A stretch of DNA of 64,000 nucleotides, taken from the NCBI GenBank assembly GCA_025924715.1, contig JAICHV010000001.1, forward strand, positions 62,001 through 126,000, given 5' to 3'. The stretch is from Alphaproteobacteria bacterium. Lineage in GTDB: Bacteria; Pseudomonadota; Alphaproteobacteria; Micropepsales; Micropepsaceae. Below, one piece after another: positions 16,422 through 24,778 of the stretch. Each line of letters begins with the position of its first letter. Position 1 is the stretch's first letter. Both the position numbers and the translations under genes were made by a program. The notes beneath the pieces are model-generated. The model worked only from the letters and a program-made list of their open reading frames with translations. It was not told the origin of the DNA and made no database searches.

Positions 16422-17237
16422 ATGCCTTTCAAAGCGATCGTTCAATGCCTTGTGCCGCCTGTCATGTGGGGCGCTGCGCATCAGATAAAATTTGCTCTTC
16501 GCCCGCCGCCGCCGCCGCCGGAGCCACCGCCGCCGCCGCCGCCGAGTGTTCCGCTGACCGAGATCAGGTTTTCTTCTTGGGCGGAAGCCTGTAACGCGTC
16601 GTCCAGTTATGAAAACGAGCTATTGGTGCGGTTTCGCGTGGCACGTTTTATCCTGAACGCCGGAAAAGATCTGATCCCCGATGTCACAAGCAGGCCGCTG
16701 TTCTGGCTGACAAAGATATTGGGGGAAAAATTGCGAATAACGGATTTCGGCGGCGCGTTTGGAGAATATGGCACCGGCCTGTGTCGCCAGATCGACAGCA
16801 TCGACTATACGGTGGTCGAGACCCCAGCGCTGCTTGCCCAATCGCCGGCCCTGGAACGCGTCGCCATGACAAGCGAAATGCCGGAAACCTGCGATATATT
16901 TTACTGCGGTGGAGCGTTGCAATATTTGGCGCGTCCCTATGAGGTTCTGGACGCCGGTTTTAAATCCGCATCCAAGGCACTCGTGCTGTCTCGGAATGCC
17001 TTTTCGCAACACGAAACGTTTCGGGTTCAAGCCTCACCGCTGTTCGACAACGGTTTCGGCGAGGTGCCGGATGGATTCGAGAACGAAATCATAACGCACC
17101 CGCTGCGCACGATGCGAGAGGATCATGTGCACAGCTTGGCGGCCGCGCATGGATTCACCCTGCTCTCGCGTTTTTTGGAACCGTCGGTCTTTCCCGATCC
17201 CGAGGTTTACAGTGCGCAGCTTGTATTTGTCCGATGA
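16422..17237 (+). CDS. TIGR04325-family putative methyltransferase with polyproline linker
   Basis: The ATG at 16422 gives 271 residues; an earlier TTG at 16389 is possible. The sequence SSWAEACNASSSYENELL followed by RITDFGGAFGEYG is the signature of the TIGR04325 (LIC12133-type) methyltransferase family, which is found in O-antigen and capsule loci. Near the N-terminus, residues 29-41 are PPPPPPEPPPPPP, encoded by a run of CCG/CCN triplets at 16502-16545. A run this long would stall ribosomes without EF-P. Substrate is unknown. Confidence 0.75.
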   Translation: MPFKAIVQCLVPPVMWGAAHQIKFALRPPPPPPEPPPPPPPSVPLTEIRFSSWAEACNASSSYENELLVRFRVARFILNAGKDLIPDVTSRPLFWLTKILGEKLRITDFGGAFGEYGTGLCRQIDSIDYTVVETPALLAQSPALERVAMTSEMPETCDIFYCGGALQYLARPYEVLDAGFKSASKALVLSRNAFSQHETFRVQASPLFDNGFGEVPDGFENEIITHPLRTMREDHVHSLAAAHGFTLLSRFLEPSVFPDPEVYSAQLVFVR

Positions 17238-17331
17238 ATAAATGGCCGGCGGCGTAAACGGAAGCTTCGAGATCGCTGGCCCCGAACATGCCGTATCGAC
17301 GATTGACCATCTCATCCGGTACACTGACGGC

Positions 17332-18003
17332 ATGTCCCCTGCACCCATTGTCTCATCCGTTCAAGTCGGCGGTGTCGCGCCGCTCGGCCCTGAACAGGTA
17401 CCCAGCGGCTTCGTCAAGCGCGGCGTCCCGCAAGCGCGCGTGACGACCAAGGGATTGGACGGCGATGCCCAGGCCGATCTGGCGGTGCATGGCGGCCCCG
17501 ACAAAGCGGTTTATGGCTATGCGCAGGCGCATTACCTGTCATGGGAAGCGCAGTTACCCCGCCATGCCGGCCGCTTCACCGGCGGCGCCATGGGGGAAAA
17601 TCTCACCATTGCCGGCCTGGACGAAACCGCGCTCTGCGTCGGCGACGTCCATGCCGTCGGCTCGGCGCTTCTGCAAGTTTGCCAGCCGCGCCAACCCTGC
17701 TTCAAGCTGGCGCTGTCTTTCAACGACAGCCATATGCCCAAGGCCATGGTGCGGAGCGGCCGCTCGGGCTGGTATTACCGCGTGCTTGCGCCGGGCATCA
17801 TCCGCGCCGGAGACGAACTGCGCCTGGAAAACCGGCCGCATCCCGATTTTCCGTTCAGCCGCCTGGTGGAGATCATAAGTTTCGGCGGCGCGACGCAAGA
17901 CGAGTTGCTGCGCATGACGGAGATGAAAGGCCTGGCACGACAATGGCAGCGGCGGGCCCGCGAAGCGCTGGCCGGCATCGATCCGCAATCACCTCGGTCA
18001 TGA
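17332..18003 (+). CDS. MOSC domain protein, YiiM-like
   Basis: This 223-residue protein fits the YiiM branch of MOSC proteins, molybdenum-cofactor enzymes that reduce N-hydroxylated compounds such as 6-N-hydroxylaminopurine. DLAVHGGPDKAVYGY (49-63), GRFTGGAMGENLT (80-92) and CQPRQPCFKL with the molybdenum-binding Cys123 are diagnostic. The C-terminal helix ends in GLARQWQRRARE. I chose ATG 17332 because the family begins near this point; the frame opens at 17242. Cytosolic. The next gene is 120 bp downstream on the same strand. Confidence 0.88.
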   Translation: MSPAPIVSSVQVGGVAPLGPEQVPSGFVKRGVPQARVTTKGLDGDAQADLAVHGGPDKAVYGYAQAHYLSWEAQLPRHAGRFTGGAMGENLTIAGLDETALCVGDVHAVGSALLQVCQPRQPCFKLALSFNDSHMPKAMVRSGRSGWYYRVLAPGIIRAGDELRLENRPHPDFPFSRLVEIISFGGATQDELLRMTEMKGLARQWQRRAREALAGIDPQSPRS

Positions 18004-18123
18004 AGCCGGATAGGGAACACGCCGTCAATATCTTGGGGGGGCATACACGATGATAATGCTCCCTAGGCGTTGACTCGCGGTGCATTGCGCGCCGAAATGA
18101 AGCCCCACCAGCGCGAGGCAGGC

Positions 18124-18885
18124 ATGCAAGGCGAATTCTTCTGGTACGACGTCATGACCACCGATACCAAGGCGGCCGCCGCTTTTTATGGCGCCGTGGT
18201 GGGATGGCAAACCCAGGATGCCGGCGGCGCAGACGGTCAGCCCTATACTCTATTTACGATGGGCGGCCAGGGCGTCGCCGGCCTGATGCCGGTCCCCGAT
18301 CATGCCAAGGGCATGCCGCCCTGCTGGTTCGGTTATGTCCGCGTCGACGATGTCGATGCCGCTGTGGCGAAACTGGAAAAACTGGGCGGCAAGATCGTTC
18401 GCCCGCCCTGCGATGTTCCGGGCGTGATCCGTTTTGCCGTTGTCGCCGATCCGCAAGGCGCGGGTTTTCTGATCGCCAAACCTTTCCCCAGGGAAGCGCC
18501 GCCACCCCTGCCGGTGGGAACGCCCGGCACGATCGGTTGGCGTGAGCTTTATGCCGGTGACGGCGCCGGCGCATTCGCCTTTTATGAAGCCCTGTTCGGC
18601 TGGACCAAGGCGGAGAGTTACGACATGGGTCCCATGGGCACCTATCAACTCTTCGCCACCGGCGGGGCGGCTGTGGGTGGGATCATGACCAAACCGCCTG
18701 GCGTGCCGCATCCCGCCTGGGGCTATTATTTCAACATCGCGTCCATCGACGCCCCGGTCGAGCGGGTCAAGACCGGCGGCGGCACCATCCTGCACGGCCC
18801 CACCGAAGTCCCCGGCGGACAATGGATCGTGCAATGCCTCGATCCCCAGGGCGCCTATTTCGGTTTGGTGGCGCCCGGCCGCTGA
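18124..18885 (+). CDS. VOC family protein (two glyoxalase-like domains)
   Basis: This 253-residue protein has two tandem vicinal-oxygen-chelate domains: residues 1-120 (GEFFWYDVMTTD, AAAFYGAVVGW, GFGYVRVDD-type strand) and 130-253 (GWRELYAGD, AFAFYEALFGW, WGYYFNIASI). Each repeats the beta-alpha-beta-beta-beta plan. Family members include dioxygenases, glyoxalases and resistance proteins; the closest architecture is CFP32-like hydroxylases/glyoxalases, so no reaction is assigned. ATG 18124 was chosen because MQGEFFWYDV begins the first domain. Confidence 0.85.
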   Translation: MQGEFFWYDVMTTDTKAAAAFYGAVVGWQTQDAGGADGQPYTLFTMGGQGVAGLMPVPDHAKGMPPCWFGYVRVDDVDAAVAKLEKLGGKIVRPPCDVPGVIRFAVVADPQGAGFLIAKPFPREAPPPLPVGTPGTIGWRELYAGDGAGAFAFYEALFGWTKAESYDMGPMGTYQLFATGGAAVGGIMTKPPGVPHPAWGYYFNIASIDAPVERVKTGGGTILHGPTEVPGGQWIVQCLDPQGAYFGLVAPGR

Positions 18886-18902
18886 CGGCCGTCGGCAAGA
18901 TC

Positions 18903-19523
18903 TCAGTCGGCCGGCGCCGTCGACGGGTTTCTGAAGCGGGCAATGAATTCGGCGCGGCTGTTTTCGGACGGATAAGGCACATCCGGCACACCAACCCGGA
19001 GGAATTCGCACAGCGGCGCCCAGCCCTGACCCGCTTGATAGATCAGCAGGCGTTCCGGCGGGATCGCCGCTTTGACCGCTTCGGTGTGGCGGCGGAAATA
19101 ATCGGTCATCCAGGCGCGATCATGCAGATGCGCCCGCATCGGCCCCATGAAGCTGGCGAAAAAATCCGATGCCGGCCCGGGCTGCAGCGCCGGAGAGCGG
19201 GGCGAGAAGATGGTGGCTTGGGTGGAGTCGAACCACTCGTCGGGATCGCGCACCGAATGCAGCACCTTGGCATCCGGATAATAAGCGGCGAGTTCGCGCC
19301 AATAATGGGCGCCGGGATAATCCACCATCGAGGCATAGCCGGCGAAGATCGCCTCCCAATCCGGTTTTCCGCACCCCGCCGCGACCCATAGCGACATGGT
19401 TTCGGGATGGGCAAAAACTTCGACCATGTGATGGCAAGGGCCGAAGCCCAGAATATTCAGCGCCGATTGGAGAGATTTTGTCCCTGTGCGGCCAAGTCCC
19501 GAACCCACCACTTTCAGCGCCAT
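18903..19523 (-). CDS. Sulfotransferase family protein
   Basis: This 206-residue protein begins MALKVVGSGLGRTGTKSLQ, the PAPS 5'-phosphosulfate loop of Sulfotransfer_4 proteins, and contains KVLHSVRDPDEWFDS, the 3'-phosphate site. PWAPLCEFLRV-like QGWAPLCEFLRVGVPD is the usual C-terminal motif. It is complete and without a signal peptide. Such proteins sulfate small molecules or glycans. It is convergent with the VOC gene (18-bp gap) and divergent from the MBL-fold gene (136 bp). Confidence 0.85.
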   Translation of the reverse strand: MALKVVGSGLGRTGTKSLQSALNILGFGPCHHMVEVFAHPETMSLWVAAGCGKPDWEAIFAGYASMVDYPGAHYWRELAAYYPDAKVLHSVRDPDEWFDSTQATIFSPRSPALQPGPASDFFASFMGPMRAHLHDRAWMTDYFRRHTEAVKAAIPPERLLIYQAGQGWAPLCEFLRVGVPDVPYPSENSRAEFIARFRNPSTAPAD

Positions 19524-19659
19524 GTCGACCTCCCACTTTGCCGCAATCATAGCAGAGCGCGTCCGGCACGAAAGGCCGGCGGCGTATTCGGTTTTGCCCC
19601 CGCACTCTTAGGGTATATCGTTGCGGTGGGGAGAAACCTCTGCTGAAAAAGGGCGTGCC

Positions 19660-20631
19660 ATGAAATTTTCCTCCGCGATTATCGCCTCCGCTTGCCTGGT
19701 CGCCACCACCGCGCTGGGCCAGACGCCCAGCGCGGCGCCGCCGCCGGATTATGACGGCCATCTGGCCGCCGCCAAGCAGGCCGCGGGCTTCGATTTCACC
19801 GGAACGCTGGCACGGCTATGCGTGGCGCCCTGGGCTGGCCCGGGCGGCGGCGGGGGCGGAAGAAATCCGCCTCGCGCCCTCTGGTATGCCGAGCCGGCCA
19901 AGGTCTTCGACAATCTGGTTTGGCTGGGCACCAAGGTTCATTCGTCCTGGGCGCTGACCGACAAGGACGGCATCATCATCATCGACACCCTCTACAATTA
20001 CGCCTCGGGGCCGGAGATCATCGACGGCTTGAAGAAAATGCACCTCGATCCCAAAGACGTGAAATATGTCATTGTCAGTCACGGCCATGGCGACCATGAC
20101 GAAGGCGCCAAGATGCTGCAGGATCTGGGCGCCCATGTGGTGATGGGCGCGCCCGATTGGGATGCCATCGCCAAAACCCAAATGCCCGGCGGCAATCCGA
20201 AACGCGACATCGTGGCCGGCGACGGCCAGAAGATCACCGTCGGCGCCAACACGGTCACGATTCTGACCACGCCCGGTCACACCCCCGGAACGCTGTCCTT
20301 TCTTTTCACCGTCAAGGACCAGGGCAAGCCCTTGGTGGTGGCCTATTCCGGCGGCACCTCCAATATTCCGCTGGTCAATGATGTGCCCGGACTGACGCAA
20401 TATATCGACTCCCAGCGCAAAATGGCCAAGGCGGCCGCGGCGGCCGGCGCCTCCATCGTGATGTCCAACCACAGCGAGTTCGACGCCGCCTATACCAAGG
20501 TCCGGCTGCTTGCCGCCCGCCAGCCCGGCGAAGCCCATCCCTATGACGTCGGCTCCGATGGCGTGCAGCGTTACTTCAAGATGGCCGACGAATGCGCCCA
20601 GGCGACACGCCTCAAGGCGCAAGGCCACTGA
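19660..20631 (+). CDS. Secreted MBL-fold hydrolase, subclass B3 beta-lactamase-like
   Basis: This 323-residue protein has a signal peptide (MKFSSAIIASACLVATTALG, cleavage near residue 20). HGHGDH at 141-146 supplies zinc ligands His141, His143, Asp145 and His146, and His207 in TTPGHTPGT completes site 1; SNHSEFD near 275 is a candidate further ligand. The layout resembles subclass B3 metallo-beta-lactamases and their many non-lactamase relatives. A Pro-Gly-rich insertion (PWAGPGGGGGGRNPPR) lies near residue 58. Periplasmic hydrolase activity is likely; activity on beta-lactams cannot be claimed. Confidence 0.83.
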   Translation: MKFSSAIIASACLVATTALGQTPSAAPPPDYDGHLAAAKQAAGFDFTGTLARLCVAPWAGPGGGGGGRNPPRALWYAEPAKVFDNLVWLGTKVHSSWALTDKDGIIIIDTLYNYASGPEIIDGLKKMHLDPKDVKYVIVSHGHGDHDEGAKMLQDLGAHVVMGAPDWDAIAKTQMPGGNPKRDIVAGDGQKITVGANTVTILTTPGHTPGTLSFLFTVKDQGKPLVVAYSGGTSNIPLVNDVPGLTQYIDSQRKMAKAAAAAGASIVMSNHSEFDAAYTKVRLLAARQPGEAHPYDVGSDGVQRYFKMADECAQATRLKAQGH

Positions 20632-20657
20632 TCCGGCAGCGCGGGCCATAATCGGCA

Positions 20658-20701
20658 ACAAAAAAGGCCCCGCCGATCCATCGCTGGATCAAGGCGGGGC
20701 C
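20658..20701 (-). terminator. Strong rho-independent terminator for minus-strand transcripts
   Basis: GGCCCCGCC (20666-20674) pairs with GGCGGGGCC (20693-20701), and inner GATCCA/TGGATC extends the stem. On the minus strand the hairpin is followed by a T-rich run (complement of AACAAAAAA at 20657-20665). It would end the prophage-remnant transcript coming from 20863 and lies just after the MBL-fold gene. Confidence 0.75.
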
Positions 20702-20862
20702 AGTGTCGCGCCCGCACGCCAGGGGAGATGGCGCGGGCAGCGGACGCAAATTCGGATTTATTCAAGGGAAAGCGCTGGGTGCCGATGTGCCGGAAAAGGT
20801 CGGCGAGATTGGAGGTAAGGAGCTTACGGCTCGGGATTAAATTCGTTTTCCCCGGCGGCGCA

Positions 20863-21306
20863 TCAACAGGCCGGCCAACGTTCTGGCAAGGCGATCCGCT
20901 TCAGGCGGATTGGCCACTTTTGCCGACCTTCGGCATCAAGATTCGTTGATGAACCGCCCGAACTGAGCACGATCGCAGTTTTGGAAATTGTACCATGCAC
21001 GGTAAATGAGCGACCGCCATCGTCAAGTTGGAAATCCAACCGGCCTTGTTTTAAACTTTTCTCGTCATCCGGCGTAAGCAGGTGCACGATGGGAATCCCC
21101 TCCCCGCCCTGTGCTTCGCTATAAAGGATTTGCTTATCCTTGGGTCCCAAATCCAAAAGAATTATTCTGGTCCCAAGGACATCGCCAAACTCACTGTTGT
21201 AGCAGACATTGGAATAGACCGTGACGGTTGCAGGAGCTCCATGGACCGACAGCACCGATCCCAACAAGATTGTGGCACTACTGGCCATCCCCCTCAATCG
21301 CCGCAT
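20863..21306 (-). CDS. Secreted YSNxCYN protein, copy 2
   Basis: This 147-residue protein has a signal peptide (MRRLRGMASSATILLGSVLSVHGA). The mature part begins with YSNVCYNSEFGDVLGTRIILLD, and ends LKRIALPERWPAC. It is a clear paralogue of 22564-23013, sharing the N-terminal motif YSN-x-CYN-x-E-x-GD-x-LGT and the LKR-x-x-LP-x6-C terminus, where the two Cys residues probably form a disulfide. Its start overlaps the stop of the M15 peptidase frame (ATGA-type overlap at 21306). Function unknown; it may assist host lysis or be an exported phage-borne accessory protein. Confidence 0.72.
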   Translation of the reverse strand: MRRLRGMASSATILLGSVLSVHGAPATVTVYSNVCYNSEFGDVLGTRIILLDLGPKDKQILYSEAQGGEGIPIVHLLTPDDEKSLKQGRLDFQLDDGGRSFTVHGTISKTAIVLSSGGSSTNLDAEGRQKWPIRLKRIALPERWPAC

Positions 21307-21716
21307 TAATTTCCCCCGACCTTGTCCAGCAAGGATGAATCCGGATTGGTCCCCTTTGGGGCCAATTGGAAATGGACAGGATCGCCGTATCCGCCGCCCC
21401 ACACGAAGCCGTGCTTCGCCATGATCGCGTGGATAATCGGGAAATTCCGATCATAGTGATCGAAATCGACAGCCTGTGCCGCCTGATGCCAAGATGCCCC
21501 TTTGGCGACCGGATAATTTCCAGGATTCTTTCGAAGAGCCTGCTGCTCCGCAGCGGTCCGAAATCCCTTGGTAATGGTCGGTTTGACGCCCAATGCGTTC
21601 ATCTCCCCAATCGCTCCCGTTAATGCGTCCGCAAAGACTGGATCGAATGTGGCGTCGGTGTCAAACGAACCTATCTTTTTAAAGATTGTAATTGCCGCCA
21701 GGCGGCATGCGCCCAT
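21306..21716 (-). pseudogene. M15 endolysin-like peptidase, catalytic part of a frameshifted gene
   Basis: The catalytic M15 domain (D-Ala-D-Ala carboxypeptidase/L-Ala-D-Glu endopeptidase type) is intact: KGFRTAAEQQA, SWHQAAQAVDF (His and Asp zinc ligands) and DPVHFQL (third ligand). Compared with the intact paralogue at 23010-23816, the N-terminal segment is encoded in another frame (21679-22065). The two frames overlap at a CTT-TAA-AAA stretch (near 21678-21685), so one +1 shift would join them. The nearest start in this frame gives 136 residues, beginning MGACRLAAITIF, which does not match the family. It may be a pseudogene, a programmed frameshift or a sequencing error. Confidence 0.7.
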
Positions 21717-22065
21717 TTACGAGTGGCATCCGACTTGTAGAGGCCCTTACTTGGGCGTTGCTGGCGTCAAACGCAGATTTGGATATCCGGTCATTCATAT
21801 CCCGCAGATATTGCGATCCGAAGGGAGAGGATGAATTATCAGTTGTTGATCCGCCCAACTCGTTTCCGTCGCCCTCTGGAACGGTACCATCAAAATCAAA
21901 AATTGAACCTGTCAAAAAGCTCGAACCCCCTTCCTGGCCTACGGGCCGGTAATTGGCGAGGTCCGAGGGATCTCCACTACCCATATAGCGCAGATTCCCC
22001 ACTGTATCGCTGCGCTGCGGGATCGCCTTGCCGTTCCTCACCTCTGCCAATGTGAGATTTGCCAT
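21679..22065 (-). pseudogene. N-terminal (linker) part of the frameshifted endolysin-like gene
   Basis: The frame starts MANLTLAEVRNGKAIPQ at 22065 and runs 128 residues, ending MPLVNGRMPPGGNYNL then TAA. The final 45 residues align with residues about 94-140 of the intact paralogue (FGSQYLRDMNDRI versus FSAEYLQEVNKRL; PLVNGRM shared). Together with 21306-21716 it makes the complete domain order. A frameshift within CTTTAAAAAG explains the split. The first 80 residues are unrelated to the paralogue and Gly/Ser-rich. Confidence 0.65.
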
Positions 22066-22126
22066 GTGGCCCTTCCTTTGCCGATGGATCACGAAATATG
22101 TTTGTAAGCGGTAAGAAGTTCGCCGC

Positions 22127-22471
22127 TCAGAACGAACGAATATCAAAGCCATGGGCGCGGCACACGGCGCGCGCCAGGCGGCGAAACATGTCGTTGTGAT
22201 TGCCGCTGTCGCCGGCCATGAACTGGCGCACATGGCACATTTCATGCGCCAGGGTGGCCAGTACCGTCACGCTATGGCCGTTCTTGGCCTCGCTGACACG
22301 GATCACCGGCACACCATCCTCAACGCCACAATCGGCGAAAATATGAGAAGCGCGGATGACCGCGAATCCAACCTCTTCGGCCGGCGGCAGTTTCCAGCCC
22401 TTGAACGGCTGGGTCTCGCGCAGGAAATCATAGCCGGCCGCGAGCATGTCGGGTGTCAGGCGCAGCGGCAT
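22127..22471 (-). CDS. SprT-like/HEXXH zinc metalloprotease, phage type
   Basis: This 114-residue protein starts MPLRLTPDML at 22471. The motif TLAHEMCHVRQ supplies His76, Glu77 and His80 (HExxH), and NHNDMF further on resembles the third-ligand segment of SprT-like peptidases found in phages. It is cytosolic. Its position between the two endolysin units suggests phage origin. A 60-bp upstream extension in frame is unlikely. Substrate unknown. Confidence 0.75.
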   Translation of the reverse strand: MPLRLTPDMLAAGYDFLRETQPFKGWKLPPAEEVGFAVIRASHIFADCGVEDGVPVIRVSEAKNGHSVTVLATLAHEMCHVRQFMAGDSGNHNDMFRRLARAVCRAHGFDIRSF

Positions 22472-22563
22472 GAAACCCTCTCCCGCGCGATTTCGCGTCA
22501 CCAATCGGATGGCTGCGTGCGCTGCCAGCAAACAGCACGGTTCGCAAGCCTTTTATCGCCGCG

Positions 22564-23013
22564 TCAATGGCAGTCGGGATAATAGAACGGCAGCTTCACC
22601 CGTTTGAGATGAATCGGGCTGTGGTCCTTGTCATTGTAATCGCCCGTATTGGTCATTCCCCCGGCGGTAAGAACGATCTCTCGGTCAGTGATACGGCCGC
22701 GATAGGTTCCGGGCGCGCGCGCATCGGCGCTTTCAAATTCCAGCGAACCCGCTTTGGCCTTCTTGTAGTCGTCAAGGGTAAGTTCGGCCACGGAGATCGA
22801 TACAAAGCCGCCATCGGTCACGCGATAGGTCACATACATCTCACGCCCCATATCCACCAGCCCGATTTCAGTGCCAAGGATATCGCCGCTTTCGGTGTTG
22901 TAGCAGATATTCGAATAATCTCTTACCTGGCCCGGGGCGGCGGCGGCATTCCCGCCCAATCCGGCCAGCAGGACGGCGGTGATACAGCCGATCGCAATAG
23001 GACTATTCATCAA
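22564..23013 (-). CDS. Secreted YSNxCYN protein, copy 1
   Basis: This 149-residue protein has a signal peptide (MMNSPIAIGCITAVLLAG, cleavage near AAA-AP). The mature part contains YSNICYNTESGDILGTEIGLVD and ends LKRVKLPFYYPDCH. It is the paralogue of 20863-21306, about 30% alike by eye with the same end motifs. Its start overlaps the endolysin stop (ATGA at 23010-23013), repeating the arrangement of the frameshifted unit. Function unknown. Confidence 0.75.
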   Translation of the reverse strand: MMNSPIAIGCITAVLLAGLGGNAAAAPGQVRDYSNICYNTESGDILGTEIGLVDMGREMYVTYRVTDGGFVSISVAELTLDDYKKAKAGSLEFESADARAPGTYRGRITDREIVLTAGGMTNTGDYNDKDHSPIHLKRVKLPFYYPDCH

Positions 23014-23816
23014 TTTCCTCCCACGTCGTCCATCACGGACGGAGTCGGGTTGGTTCTAGGGGGCGCATATTGGAAATGGGGCGGATCGACCCTGTTGAAC
23101 CGGCCGCCCCAGGTAAACCCATGTGCCTGCATGATAGCACGTACCGTATCAAAATCCACGCCGCCGGGGTTGATATCGACAGCACGTCCCGCCTGATGCC
23201 ATGATGGTCCCTGGGCGACTGGATTTTTGCCCGGATGATCCCGTATGTATTGCTGCTCAGCGGCGCTGCGGAAACCTTTATTGATTTGAGGGACTAGTCC
23301 TTTCGCGTTCATTTCCTTTATGGCCGCGGTCAATGCCGCAGCGGTGATTGGCTCAAAGGATGGATCGGTCGGGTATCTTCGGTCTGTGGAATTTACCGTG
23401 TAGTTTCCACCCGCCACCATCCTTCCATTCACCAACGGTATCTGCCCCGCCGCAGCTCTTATTTGGGCGCCATTCGAGTCTGCCGTCGATTGCTCAAGCC
23501 GTTTGTTCACCTCCTGCAGATATTCCGCTGAGAACGGCGAGACGGGAGCCGCCGCTACCGCCGGCCCCATACCTTGGCCGGCCATAGGTACTGCCCCGCC
23601 GGCGTCCATCCCCACCGCCTGCCGTGCCGCGGCTTGAAGCAGCGGTGGCAACCCGTCAGCTGGGCCGGGCGGCGGAGCCGCTTGCTGGTTCGCGGCGTAT
23701 CGGCCGAGCAGCGTGGCGGCAATTCCCGGATCGCCACCACGAGTAACGTCATTCCCGGCGGCGCCGAGCCGCGCATACAATTGCCGGCGCATATCGTCGA
23801 AGTCAAAATTTGACAT
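23010..23816 (-). CDS. M15-family endolysin-like peptidase (intact copy)
   Basis: This 268-residue protein combines an Ala/Pro/Gln-rich N-terminal half (1-140) and a C-terminal M15 peptidase with His207 and Asp214 (SWHQAGRAVDI) and His247 (PPHFQY). Phage endolysins of this type cleave peptide crosslinks in peptidoglycan. The N-terminal part (FSAEYLQEVNKRLEQSTADS) is helical and not catalytic; it could place the enzyme in a virion or tail. The downstream secreted protein overlaps by 4 bp. It is the intact form of the split gene at 21306-22065. Confidence 0.85.
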   Translation of the reverse strand: MSNFDFDDMRRQLYARLGAAGNDVTRGGDPGIAATLLGRYAANQQAAPPPGPADGLPPLLQAAARQAVGMDAGGAVPMAGQGMGPAVAAAPVSPFSAEYLQEVNKRLEQSTADSNGAQIRAAAGQIPLVNGRMVAGGNYTVNSTDRRYPTDPSFEPITAAALTAAIKEMNAKGLVPQINKGFRSAAEQQYIRDHPGKNPVAQGPSWHQAGRAVDINPGGVDFDTVRAIMQAHGFTWGGRFNRVDPPHFQYAPPRTNPTPSVMDDVGGN

Positions 23817-23846
23817 GGCTATCCCTCCGATCCACCGCCCTGGTCA

Positions 23847-24179
23847 TCAGCGCCCACCCTCTCGCGCTTCCAGCACCGTGACGCGGTGGTCCAGCACGGT
23901 CTGTTGCTGCGCCAGGCCGTCCACCGAACCTTCCATCCGCCCCAGGCGGTCGTTCTGATCGTCCAGCCGTCCGCTGTTGCGCGCCACGGCCGCGGTGACG
24001 CGGGTCATGCTCCGCTGCAGTTCCGACACCCCCGCCTGCAAATTGTTTCCGATCACCATCAGCAGGGTCACGATCACCGTCGCCATGATGCCGACAAAGG
24101 CGCGATAGGTCACAACCGCTCCCGGCGATTGAAAGCTGCGCATGATGCGGCCCGGCCTGTCTTCGTCCATCCATGCCAT
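23847..24179 (-). CDS. Membrane protein with coiled coil, lysis-cassette associated
   Basis: This 110-residue protein has one transmembrane helix (AFVGIMATVIVTLLMVIGN, about 27-45) and then a heptad-rich coiled coil (RSMTRVTAAVARNSGRLDD to LDHRVTVLEAR). It lies between the spanin-like and endolysin genes. It may be an antiholin-like or accessory spanin-type protein; the coiled coil resembles small phage proteins of the DUF2746 or similar types, without a firm match. The stop of the gene upstream is directly adjacent. Confidence 0.6.
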   Translation of the reverse strand: MAWMDEDRPGRIMRSFQSPGAVVTYRAFVGIMATVIVTLLMVIGNNLQAGVSELQRSMTRVTAAVARNSGRLDDQNDRLGRMEGSVDGLAQQQTVLDHRVTVLEAREGGR

Positions 24180-24716
24180 CTATTGCCCCTTCGAAAGATC
24201 GTGTTGCGCCCGGATCCAATCCTGCAGCGCGGTCAATTGTGCGGCGCAGACGTCATAGGCGCCGTCGTTCCAGACGCCGGCTTGGGCAACTTCAGAGAGT
24301 GCAATTCCGGAGGACGCGTCATCAGTTCCGCAGGTGCCATCGGGTACGGGGTCATGGACGCCGGCGTTGAACAGGCGGACAAAGCCGCAAGGCACGGGAT
24401 AAGCAATATCGATCTCGGGCGTGACATGAACAGGAACCTCCTCAAGCAAATGGTTGGTGGCGGTGGTATCGGCCAGCCGCACCGCCTCGTAATTCACCGC
24501 GATGGTGTAGGTGATATTGGCTTGATGCTCGACCAGCCGAACGGCCTGCCGCGCGGCGCCCAATTCGGCCGCGGCCGCGCGCCACGCCATCACCCGCCAG
24601 GTGCCGCCCGCGCCAATGATTCCGGCCACCGCCGCCACGGCGGCATAGCCATAAATCCCGCCAAGGGCTTTGCCCGCGGCGTTCCACAAGCCTGCCAACA
24701 TTTTCAAACTTCCCAT
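24180..24716 (-). CDS. Rz-like spanin (i-spanin-type) protein
   Basis: This 178-residue protein starts MGSLKMLAGLWN; alternatives exist at 24701 and 24758. A membrane helix (YAAVAAVAGIIGAGGTW) is followed by a helical periplasmic segment and a C-terminal pattern PCGFVRLFNAG, ASSGIALSEVA, CAAQLTALQDWIR typical of Rz-like proteins of siphophages and Mu-type phages. Spanins disrupt the outer membrane after endolysin action. Neighbours fit (holin-like upstream, endolysin downstream). Confidence 0.7.
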   Translation of the reverse strand: MGSLKMLAGLWNAAGKALGGIYGYAAVAAVAGIIGAGGTWRVMAWRAAAAELGAARQAVRLVEHQANITYTIAVNYEAVRLADTTATNHLLEEVPVHVTPEIDIAYPVPCGFVRLFNAGVHDPVPDGTCGTDDASSGIALSEVAQAGVWNDGAYDVCAAQLTALQDWIRAQHDLSKGQ

Positions 24717-24778
24717 GGAATGAGTTTGCGGTTGCGCGGCACCCGAAGCCCCGAGCACCTATTGGCGAGGGGCTGCAT

